Positions 1 through 9,309 of a stretch of DNA of 64,000 nt are shown one piece after another. The stretch is from Trissonchulus latispiculum (lineage: Eukaryota > Nematoda > Enoplea > Enoplida > Ironidae). Positions within the stretch are counted from its first letter, which is position 1, and every line of letters starts with the position of its first letter. The notes beneath the pieces were generated by a model. That model worked only from the letters and a program-made list of their open reading frames with translations. It did no database searches and was not told the origin of the DNA. Made by a program: the position numbers and the translations under genes. The stretch lies in NCBI GenBank assembly GCA_030248195.1, contig JASAND010027968.1, forward strand, positions 1 to 64,000. The letters run 5' to 3'.

Positions 1-540
1 CCACAATACGCGAATTTTCCCCGGTTTGGTGGGGGGGTCGACAGGCATACCCCCTCCCCGTTTGGTGGGGGGGGGTATGCAAGGGGGTCCCCGTTTGGTG
101 GGGGGGTAGGCAATAGGGGTCCCCGTTTGGTGGGGGGGGGGGGGGGTAGGCAGAAGGGGGTCCCCGTTTGGGGGGGGGTCGCAAGTCAGGCTGAAATTGG
201 CTGAATCTGATTGGCGGTTGGCGACCCCCCCCCCAAACAGGGACCTCTTTTGCCTACCCCCCCCCCCACCAAACGGGGACCCCTTTTGCATACCCCCCCA
301 CCAAACGGGGACCCCTTTCGCATACCACCCCACCAAACGGGGACCCTTTTTCAAATAGAACAAAAACTACCGTAATCCTCTGCTCTACCCCCCCACCAAA
401 CGGGGAGGGGGTCTCTGCAATCTGATTGGCTGTTGGCTACCCCCCCACCAAACGGGGACCTCTTTTCTGCTACCCCCCCACCAAACGGGGAGGGGGTATG
501 CTTGTCTACCCCCCCACCAAACGGGGGAACATTCGCTTAT
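1..540. repeat. Inverted array of G-run / C-run repeats
   Basis: Direct observation. Positions 1-180 carry about five copies of a unit with core CCCCGTTTGGTGGGGGGG. From about 225 to 540 the same core appears in the opposite orientation (CCCCCCCACCAAACGGGG), about seven copies, with spacers such as TTTTGCATA. The array therefore switches strand near 190-225 and can fold back on itself. Runs of 7-14 G have G-quadruplex potential. Short reading frames rich in PPPNG or VWWGG across it are products of the repeat, not genes. Confidence 0.85.
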
Positions 541-1042
541 TGTGGTCGGAGCACCGTTACGCAATGCCAAGAAGAGGAGCCCTCTAGTGGCTTACTCTTC
601 TTCTTATATATAGTGCAATTATGCACTCTTGGTAATATCTTCCTTGCGGGTCTAAATGTGGCTTTTCTTTCAGACAGTTACATGCTACTCTTCGCAGTGA
701 CATTAGATATGTCCGAAGTCTGACTTTTTCCAGTCTTGCTGGATTTCGTAGTAACAGTTTCTTTTTTGGAGGTTGACGTGGCTGACACGCTTGTCGGAAT
801 CGAGAATCTTCGCTTTTGGCTGGGTCGTCTCAGGAGACACATGGGGCCAGCTTTTAGCAGGCTGCACCGCCGTTCCATTTCCTCGTTGGACTTTCTTTTG
901 TGGATTTGGTCCAGCATTTTAATCACGCTAAAACATGAAAATCGACAGACAGTTTTCGATTTTGGTCTCCAAATTTTGCTTGATTTTGTCTTTCTTCTTC
1001 ATCGGCCCTGTGGTATAAAAAAAGTTGATATTGCTATCATAA
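541..1042. other. Unassigned 5' flank of the LTR element
   Basis: No recognisable gene. On the minus strand a frame stays open from about 1003 down to 678 and encodes a Lys/Ser/Thr-rich, low-complexity peptide without an ATG near its start. It could be a fragment of an exon or of an old repeat. Nothing in it matches a family I know. Confidence 0.4.
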
Positions 1043-1440
1043 TGTTAAAAACCTACTTTACTAACTGTTAATCCACCCTAAATTACTTTACTTAACTTTC
1101 GTGAATGATCAACGTAATCGTTATAAACAGCAACCATTTAGCTTATATAAGGTAGCTTAATTGCTTATGTAATCAGTCTTGGTGTAATTCTTGCATACGA
1201 CGGTCGGGCCTATTGCCCATTTATTGTGTCATTTATTGCCGTGCCTATTTGCCTTTAATAAAGTACCGTAAGTTCTGACTATTAAATATCATGACTCCAT
1301 TTCTTTACTATTAGGGAATCCTAGTTAGGGAGTTACTTTTATTCGATTGGGTTGCACCCTAGGTTAGGCTAGACTAGAACCTGCGTCGTTTCGCCATCTA
1401 AGTACCGGTTTGGTACCGGACAGTAAACCGGTAGTTAACA
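1043..1440 (+). repeat. 5' LTR
   Basis: Direct repeat partner of 7632-8029, with termini TGTTAAAAAC and GGTAGTTAACA. A TATA-like TATATAA sits at 1144-1150 and an AATAAA at 1257-1262, giving a plausible U3-R-U5 layout. The single difference from the 3' copy is at 1424. Confidence 0.95.
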
Positions 1441-1442
1441 TT

Positions 1443-1460
1443 TGGCGACCGTGACAGGAC
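1443..1460 (+). promoter_or_regulatory. Primer binding site, tRNA-Arg type
   Basis: TGGCGACCGTGACAGGAC lies two bases after the 5' LTR. Its complement ends in CCA and matches, from general knowledge, the 3' end of arthropod tRNA-Arg(UCG). This is the expected place to prime minus-strand DNA synthesis. Confidence 0.8.
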
Positions 1461-2992
1461 CACTGTCCGGTTTGCTAAATTGAAAAAGTTTCAAATTTCG
1501 TGAATTTTCAAAAACGATTTTTGAACTTAATTTTGCGATTTATTGAAAAAGGAAAGTAGTTTTAGAATCGCAAAAATTAGGAGAATCTTTTAAAACGCTT
1601 TTTGTTTAAGTTTGAAGACTTTGAAATTCTCCTATTGTGTAGGGTGCAACTCTGAAAATATGTCAAATTTTGAAGGTCGGGTTTGTCCGTTGGGGGACTT
1701 GTCTTACCCCCACCCCCACCCCCCCCCCCAGAAGTTCTGAGTTGGGGGACAGCGAAATAACTGATACTGCGTTATTGGGGCAGCCCAATAACCTAATTTG
1801 CAGTAAATTTTAGGTAGTTTTAAGGTAGGATCCCAACCCCCCCCCCACCCCCCCACCTCCAAGACGGGAAAAAATTTTGAAAATTTTTGTAGTTAGGAAA
1901 ATTTTTCGTGGGTTTTTCCACACCTTTGTGCCGAACTTTCTCGATACTGAGAAACATTGACACAAAGGAGAAGCAACAGAAGCTGATCTTAGAGCATAAT
2001 TTGTGAAATTTTTGCAAAAATTGCCAAATTTTGGTAAATTTTTGTACCCCCCCCAAGGGTAAATTTTGTCAAATTTTGTGAATTTGTGCCTGAATAAATT
2101 TTGTGGGTACTCCCCAAGGCTTGTATAATTTTTGGGGACCCGAAATTGCTAGAAAATTGCAATTTTTAGGCATTTTTGGGCAAAATTTTGACCCCCCCCC
2201 CAAATCCCCCCAAAGGTCAATTTTCGTCGAATTTTGGCAAATTCTTGGCTGAATAATTTTTCTGGGAACCCCCAAGGCTTGTATAATTTCTGGGGACCCA
2301 TAATCGCCAAAATTTCGAAGTTTCGGAAATTTTAGGATAAAATTTCGAAACTCCCCAATCGACCCAAAAACCGATTTTTGAACGATTTTTAGGCCGAATT
2401 GCTTCAAATAACGACCGTCCTAGACGCAAAACGTCGTTCTAGGAGGATTTTCGACTGATTTTCGTGTCAAAAACGTAATTTTGACTTGACTTTGTACCCC
2501 CCACCCCCCAAATTACCAATTTCTGGACATATTTTGTTGAAAATTTTTCAATTATCAACGCAAATGTCCTCCATAACAATATTCCCAACCCCCCTACTTG
2601 TGATTTAATCAAGAACGTTTGTTTTGTTTTTTGAAGCAATTTTGTCGACGATTTTGTACTTTTTTCTTATATATACGTATAGGGCCGATCCAAAAGTGTG
2701 TTTTTTGACTTTTGACGACTTTTTTGATGTTTTCCTTACGAATGTTTTCCAGTCAAAAGCTAAAATGCGATTGTAAGTTAGTTTTTAAGCATATTGTACG
2801 CAGAAATACGTATAAGCTACCTATTTTGAAACCGATGAATCCATTGTGAAGAGTTTTTTCCAGCCAATTATACGTATATACCGACACATTTTTCGGTTTT
2901 TTTTGGCATGCCCCCCCGAAGTTGTCATTTTTCCGTGATATTTTTGGAATTAGTTTATATTTTTCCATTTATTACCCGATTGTAGTTGCAAT
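1461..2992 (+). other. Long untranslated leader of the LTR element
   Basis: About 1.5 kb without a coding signal. It is T-rich with C-runs (1700-1860, 2046, 2190). An imperfect tandem duplication of about 158 bp covers roughly 2085-2400, marked by AAGGCTTGTATAATTT at 2116 and 2274. Palindromic TACGTA motifs begin near 2675 and recur near 2810 and 2872. Confidence 0.6.
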
Positions 2993-4762
2993 ATGCGTAG
3001 TTATAGCCATATTTGGAGCAATAATTTGTCTACAAGACAGTTTCGTTCGTGTTTTTTCTGTCACAAAATTGGTCATTTAATGGCTACGTGTCCCATACGT
3101 ATGTATAATTTTCGATCCCGATTTCCTTTTTATACCCATTCGCGTGATATTTCAAGCAGTTCACGCTATGATAATTTTGCGTTTTCACCGAGAACTACGA
3201 ATTTTTCGTCCAATTTTTCGATTTCGCCGACATACGTACGTAGTTCCAGAAATGGTGTTTCTCCACCAAGTTTGCTTAGTATATACGTACCCCCACCCAT
3301 CAGATGTTTTTCGTGTGGTTTTTTCTGTTTTCCAAACACGAATTCAGGCCATTTGAGAAGCATAAATTACGGATGTCCCTATAGTGGCAATTTCGCCCCA
3401 CTTGCAGATCCCCAATTTCGAACTTTTTCTGGTCGAAATTCAAGTTCTACGTACAGAAACGAATTCAATGTTATTCCTAGTTGTGGCCTAGGAAACTACA
3501 CCAGAAACAACCATTCTTTTCGTCCTAACCCTCAGACTCCTTTTTCTAGGTCGAAAAATCCATCGAAAAATGGTCATTTTCGAACCTTTGATGTACGTCC
3601 AGATTTTTCGGGCGAAAAATGTTTTACGGAGTGGCAGAACCAAACGAATAGCGCAATGAGGAGTAGCTCTATGAACTGCTACTATAACCGATATTGGTTT
3701 CCTAGATTTGTTTCTCCAAGAATTTCTAGAGGCCAAAACGTTTTTCGATATGGCCATAGTGCCATTTGGCCCAAATTTCAAAATATTTCTGGTCGATTTG
3801 CAAAATTGGGCCCTCAGAGCCAAATGAACAGTAGTTTTAGGCCAAGCGCGATGCGCTCGAACAGAATTTCACGTTTTTACCCCTCGAATGTTGCTTCTTG
3901 TGGTCGAAATTTTGTAAAATGTACGTTTTTGACCCCCCAAAACAGGGCATACCTCCCTAAACGTAAATCCGCTTGTTTGAACGGGTTTTCTTCGAATAAT
4001 TTTGATAAGTCCTACGGTATTTCGAAGCAGACAGATAGTTTGGGCAGAAAATGCCAAGAACATAATTTTTCGTTTCTAAAGTCCCAGGTTTTGACTGGTT
4101 CAAATTCGAACGTCAGTTCATTAGAGTGTGATCAGATGGACAAGAGTTATGAAGCTACTTCTTCAGGACACAATGATCTCAATGATGGCATATCTCATGC
4201 TGTGAAAGACTTGGAACACTATGACCCTTGCATGGACTTTATTGGAACAAGCATTACCCCTTTCATTGATGATGAACCCTTGGATTCTGTATTACGTGAT
4301 CAGCCGACAGTTGGAAAGTCTGAACGGAATGGAAGTCTCAAAGAAGAGAAAGAATCGAAGACAAAGTGGATACGTGTCCCTGATCCTGATTTTCCTGGAA
4401 GACATTTAACTATGGAAGTATACGTATTACCTTCAAGTGAAGATTCTTTTGAACAGTTAGAGAATGGCAGAAACAAAGTGGAATCTAACAAAGCTCTTGC
4501 GAATAGTGGCTCAATGAGTGATACTTCAGCTTTTATGGGAACTGTATTGACTATTGCCCCAAAGAATTATGATTATGGATTGGATTTATTATTTGATGAT
4601 GAAAAGGGCAAACAAAGTGCTCAAGATATGGAAAGAAGCACACATGCTAAGCTGAAGCAAAATACGTATATGGAAAATGGACTTGTTTTGGAAAAGTCCG
4701 ATATGATTATTACTTCTCAGCCACGAGCTTTGTCATCGCCTTTCTCTGCAGTTAGATCATGA
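2993..4762 (+). CDS. 589-aa CCHC zinc-knuckle protein of the LTR element
   Basis: An intact 589-codon frame, the only long ORF of the element. Near residues 21-34 it has C-x2-C-x4-H-x4-C (CFFCHKIGHLMATC), the zinc knuckle of retroelement nucleocapsids, which binds RNA or DNA. Residues 35 to about 370 are low complexity, rich in Ser, Asn, Phe and Arg. The C-terminal 200 residues are acidic and Lys-rich, with a more ordered look around residues 455-480 (WIRVPDPDFPGRHLTMEVYV). No capsid, protease or polymerase domain is visible, and the knuckle is at the N-terminus rather than after a capsid. The frame is open despite its low-complexity content, and the LTRs are young, so it is probably expressed. 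Its role is unknown; packaging of the element RNA is the simplest inference. Confidence 0.75.
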   Translation: MRSYSHIWSNNLSTRQFRSCFFCHKIGHLMATCPIRMYNFRSRFPFYTHSRDISSSSRYDNFAFSPRTTNFSSNFSISPTYVRSSRNGVSPPSLLSIYVPPPIRCFSCGFFCFPNTNSGHLRSINYGCPYSGNFAPLADPQFRTFSGRNSSSTYRNEFNVIPSCGLGNYTRNNHSFRPNPQTPFSRSKNPSKNGHFRTFDVRPDFSGEKCFTEWQNQTNSAMRSSSMNCYYNRYWFPRFVSPRISRGQNVFRYGHSAIWPKFQNISGRFAKLGPQSQMNSSFRPSAMRSNRISRFYPSNVASCGRNFVKCTFLTPQNRAYLPKRKSACLNGFSSNNFDKSYGISKQTDSLGRKCQEHNFSFLKSQVLTGSNSNVSSLECDQMDKSYEATSSGHNDLNDGISHAVKDLEHYDPCMDFIGTSITPFIDDEPLDSVLRDQPTVGKSERNGSLKEEKESKTKWIRVPDPDFPGRHLTMEVYVLPSSEDSFEQLENGRNKVESNKALANSGSMSDTSAFMGTVLTIAPKNYDYGLDLLFDDEKGKQSAQDMERSTHAKLKQNTYMENGLVLEKSDMIITSQPRALSSPFSAVRS

Positions 4763-7631
4763 TATTAGATATACGTATATACCAGATGTACGTATAAAAG
4801 CAGTATTCCTTATGGTCATCGGGTTGTCTATCGTTATCTTTGCGTGCTAAGTGCAAGTTTTCCTTCACCTAGTACGTAGCTACCCACAATGCTCCTAGTC
4901 TTATAAACATATGACTAGTGCTGTCGTCTGGTAGCGTGTATCGTTTGTATTTTGTTTTTCAGTTTTTTTTACTTTTTCTCTACTTTTCGTAATCCTTTTG
5001 GTCTATTTTTTGCTAATCGTTAATCTGAATTACTTGAAAGCTTACTTTTGTGGATTTTTTTTACTAAAGCAGTTGTTTTGTTGTTTTACTAATTTACTAA
5101 TCTGAAGTATTTTGAAGTTATCTTAAAAGCAAGCAATTTATTAGTTAATTCGTTGTTTTGTTGTTGTTGTGAAGAAGAAGAAGTAATCTTCAGAGGCTAA
5201 TTATATACGTGTAATCCTAAAACGCCTCATTATTTTGTTTCGAAGACGACTTTACTGGTATTCAGTTGGAATTAGCTTGCTATAGTTATTTTGGTTAGTA
5301 TTTTGATAGTACGGATAGCGCGTAGTCGCTTATATACGGTTACTGTTATATTGATAGTCAAGTTTAGTATTTTGTGCGCATGGATTTCGAGAAGTCACCT
5401 ATTGTACTGCTAGTCTAGTTAGACTTTGTATTGCTAATCAGAGTTACTGTTATTCGATTTTTGCTAATATGGCATTTACTTATTCTACTTCATTATTTTG
5501 AATTTCTTGTATTTTGTATTTGTTGTTAATAGTATTACTATGCATACAGCTAAAAAAGCCCATAAAAACTGATGCTGTAAATATGACGCAGAGAAAATGA
5601 AGGCATCTCAAAAGAGGCAAAACGAGTCCTATATATATTAAAAGGACCAATAAAAATAAGATGCCAGCGTCTATATATATGTTCTTTAGTAGCTAGGTTA
5701 ATGTTTGTTTTTCTTTTGTATTTGTTACTTTGTTTGGCAAGCTAATTCTGCGTATTGAATTTTTCCATTTTGAATTTCTAGTTGAACGGTTATAAAGCTT
5801 CTTTAGTTAATTATGTTATGTTTATCTTTTGTATTTTCACTGTATTTTGTAATTGCTTTGTACTTTTTGGCAGTAGATTAGAGCAGTATAGTTATTCTTA
5901 TCTTTATCTTTATTTTAACACCTAATTTAGCTCAAGCCATTGCGGTGTAAAGTAGCTCTTATCTTTTGTAAAACTTCTTTTCTTTTCTATCTTGAATTTA
6001 GTCTTTTAAAAGCTCGGACAAAAAGGGCACTCAAGGTGTACTTATGTGTTTGGTGTAATTAAGTAGTTTTTTTGAGTGAAGCTTTAGTCATTTGTAAAAA
6101 CGTGATATAGTAAAACCTTAGAAATTCTTTTCTTATTTCTCTTTTCTATCTCTATCTTTTCTCTTTTCTATCGACTCTCCTCTTTCAAAAGCATTGAATC
6201 TCTTAGTTTAATACGAGTATTTTTGTGGTTGTGAATGCTTTATTTTCAGCTATGCAGCTATCTATTCCATCTCGAGTGCATTCCATCCAACGGTGCTTCA
6301 TGCTCAATCTCAAGGCCTACTATCTGCCATCATCTTTACGAACTATTTAACTGCCATAATATTTTTGTCTTTTCATTAAGTGACTTTAAATTTTGTGCTT
6401 TATTTTTGTAGTTTGTTAGTACGTAGTTTGCTAGTTATTTTCACTTTTCTGTCTATCTTTCTTTGTGTCTTTAGCTTTGATTTTGTATAGATGTGGATTA
6501 TATTTGGCTTTGTCAGGATTAGATATGTGTTGTTTTTTGTGTTTTTACTCGATGGTACTCGTATTTTTCGCCAGGGGATGAAGCTGTAATTTGAAATTAG
6601 TTATAGTGGTTTTTGTGGTTTAGTTGTGTGAGTTTAGGTTACTTTGAAATTTGCTATCTTTCGGACAAATTAAATTCTTGAACTTTTCTTATTTTGGATC
6701 TTTAAGTTAGGTTTATTTAGGGTTTACTTTGGATGGTTTGTGTTGAAATTTGTTTTCTCTAAACTACCATTTCGGTAATGCAATTCATTGATGCTAAGGG
6801 CATTTATGCCAAGGTCCAAGAGTTGAGTTAGAATGGATTGTACTGATTCGGTAGTTTCTGTTCTGCTCTTTACCTTATCTGTTGAACTTGTGAATCTGTA
6901 GTTTATCTGTAACTGTTTTTGAATTTTGTACTGTTAGCGTTAAGCTACATCTATCTTATAAAATGCATAGTTTAATGTCATGTAATAAGATCCATTATCA
7001 ACCTATATTTGTTTGTCAGTATTATGTCGTATTTAGCTTTCTTTTCACTGTTGTAAAGATAAGAAGTATTGAAATCGTTGTATAGGTAACTTGTACTTTG
7101 ACTGTGTATAGGATAATATGTAGTATCTTACTCTTGTAAAGCAGTGAATTTTCTTGCATTGTTAGAGCTCTACATAAGTACTTGTAAGTGTGATTGTTCT
7201 GTGTGTGCTTGTGGTTTTGTGTGATTGTGTGGATTTATTTAATAGTGGCTTCAGGGTACTTATTTTTCTATTGTGGGAACTTTTCTTCTTAGTGAACTTA
7301 CGTTTATTCTTGATTCTTTCGAAATTGGATTTACAGTTAGTCTAATATTGCTATCAAGTTTACGTTCAATGTGAAACATCTACCCCTACGTTTCGAGTTA
7401 CTTGTATTTTGACTACCAATAGCTACCAAATCTTTGTTTCTTTGAAGTTCTTTCTTTCACTCTTATGTGGGCATCTGAATGGCGCACCGCACGGTGTTGC
7501 ACGGTTTAGGTCCGCTCATACGGAGTTGGAAATGGGACTTTATTTACCTTTTATTCTTTACTCGAATTACGGTAGCACTCTCGTTTATCTTGGAATTTTA
7601 TCAGGCGCTAAAATTATTTCCAGGGGGATGA
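4763..7631 (+). other. Long non-coding 3' interior of the LTR element
   Basis: About 2.9 kb dense in stop codons on the plus strand, T-rich, with TACGTA motifs near 4770-4875 and 6420. It sits where pol would be in an autonomous element, but no RT motif is recognisable. The purine tract AGGGGGATGA (about 7622-7631) directly before the 3' LTR is the likely plus-strand primer. Confidence 0.65.
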
Positions 7632-8029
7632 TGTTAAAAACCTACTTTACTAACTGTTAATCCACCCTAAATTACTTTACTTAACTTTCGTGAATGATCA
7701 ACGTAATCGTTATAAACAGCAACCATTTAGCTTATATAAGGTAGCTTAATTGCTTATGTAATCAGTCTTGGTGTAATTCTTGCATACGACGGTCGGGCCT
7801 ATTGCCCATTTATTGTGTCATTTATTGCCGTGCCTATTTGCCTTTAATAAAGTACCGTAAGTTCTGACTATTAAATATCATGACTCCATTTCTTTACTAT
7901 TAGGGAATCCTAGTTAGGGAGTTACTTTTATTCGATTGGGTTGCACCCTAGGTTAGGCTAGACTAGAACCTGCGTCGTTTCGCCATCTAAGTACCGGTTT
8001 GGTACCGGACAGTTAACCGGTAGTTAACA
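7632..8029 (+). repeat. 3' LTR
   Basis: Matches 1043-1440 over 398 bp with one visible difference (T at 8013). It ends GTAGTTAACA and is followed by ATAA, the target duplication. Confidence 0.95.
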
Positions 8030-8088
8030 ATAATGTAGAGGGGAGGGCCTTTGAGTTGCAGTCTGGGGGCTTTTTTGCGAATGGGTAA

Positions 8089-9071
8089 AGGTGGTGATTC
8101 CTTTTGGGCACATATTATTGGTTGACGGTCCAAATCAGGATGAAATTTAATGAAACTTTCCAAAATAAGTTCTTTTAGCATTCTAACGCCCTCCGCGCAA
8201 TCCCGCTTCAAAACTTCAACGTTTCCGTTCAGGGCGGTTTTTGCCGCTTTTTGACAATTAGACAGTATTTACATAGCTGTGATTATATTCATTCGAAAGA
8301 TCTTGTTGAGCTCTATATTTTTGCTTTTTAAAGCACCTTTCTAGCGTTTCTCTATAGTGAGATAACTGATTTTCTTATTTTGGCGTTGAAAACTTGTCAT
8401 TTTTGCAGAAATCAAATAATCCGCCATTTCTTGAGCTACGCAAGCCGTAAAATTAAACGAATGGAGTCAATTTGATGGTCACTTCGAGACCGATTATTCG
8501 TGGCATTATTATCTTCTAAATGGTATCCTGTACGCTGCTATCATAAAAAATGTAGTTTTTGCAAAAACATGACCAAATTTTTTTCCAGCGATTGTGGAGC
8601 ATTTATTATGCATGATAGAGAGTTGCCACTTACTAGACATGTTTTACACAAAAATACCCAGGGACCCTTTTTTAGTTGCCCCGATTGCTGCTTTCTAGCT
8701 GAAGTGGTCGCTTGCTAAAGTTGGGAAAAGTAGGCAAAAACCAGGTTGCGCATACATTTTAGCTAAAATCTCCATTACAAAGAGCGGTTTCATAATAACT
8801 AAAAAAGGGTCCCCAGGTATTTGATAGAGGTATCGAATGGTATAATCGATGCCTCACGAAAAAATTTACTTCAGTCTGCAAAAAATCTGGAAAATTAAAG
8901 TACTTCGAAAATGCAGTAAAATAGTTTCCAAAAAGTGAGGCTAGTTTTCTTGCATTTATTAGAAAGAAAAAATGTTAAGCTCCATTTTGATATAAAAATG
9001 GCTTCTTTACTCCAAGTAATGAATGAGTAATAAGGGTTCAAAGATGATGTCTCCAAAAGGAATCACCACCT
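8089..9071. mobile_element. TAA-flanked MITE (PIF/Harbinger-like)
   Basis: The ends are inverted: AGGTGGTGATTCCTTTTGG at 8089 and its reverse complement ending at 9071. TAA lies on both outer sides (8086-8088, 9072-9074). Three-base TWA duplications are typical of PIF/Harbinger elements. The 983-bp interior has no transposase. A smaller inverted pair around CCAGGGACCC (about 8657 and 8808) lies inside. Confidence 0.65.
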
Positions 9072-9309
9072 TAAACGAGTAAAAATTAACTCTTTCTTTT
9101 TCGCTCACAGGGTTAAGAAAGGAGTTCATTTTAATTTGCGTGCAGGGTTAAAGGAGTAAAAATTTTAACTCTACTCTTTCAGTGACGTCCGTTTCTGCTT
9201 CGTATCTATCCTGCGTATAGTCCTAAGATTTGTAAACCAAAAATACATTTTTCGGGGGATAAATAAACCAAAACCTACTGTAACACTGGGCTTCTTTCTA
9301 TTCTAACAT
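9072..9309. other. Gap between MITE and the cyclase 3' end
   Basis: AT-rich. It probably contains the 3' UTR of the minus-strand guanylate cyclase. I do not see a clear AATAAA for that strand. Confidence 0.4.

Larger units (their letters stand above)
1043..8029 (+). mobile_element. Non-autonomous LTR retrotransposon, complete, recent insertion
   Basis: Two 398-bp LTRs (1043-1440, 7632-8029) begin TG and end CA. By eye they differ at one base (A at 1424, T at 8013), so the insertion is young. The element is flanked by a 4-bp ATAA duplication (1039-1042, 8030-8033). A primer binding site follows the 5' LTR and a purine tract precedes the 3' LTR. The 6.2-kb interior has one long ORF (2993-4762), with only a zinc knuckle recognisable. 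I find no protease, RT, RNase H or integrase in the long plus-strand frames. Mobilisation would need enzymes supplied in trans, as for LARD-type elements. The superfamily (Ty3-like or BEL-like) cannot be set without pol. Confidence 0.9.

Noticed and set aside
385..723. Pro/Gly/Trp-rich frames on both strands
   Set aside because: They are generated by the G-run/C-run repeat units.
8500..8718. A 72-codon Cys-containing plus-strand frame
   Set aside because: It lies inside the TAA-flanked MITE, has no domain, and is not supported by splice or promoter context.
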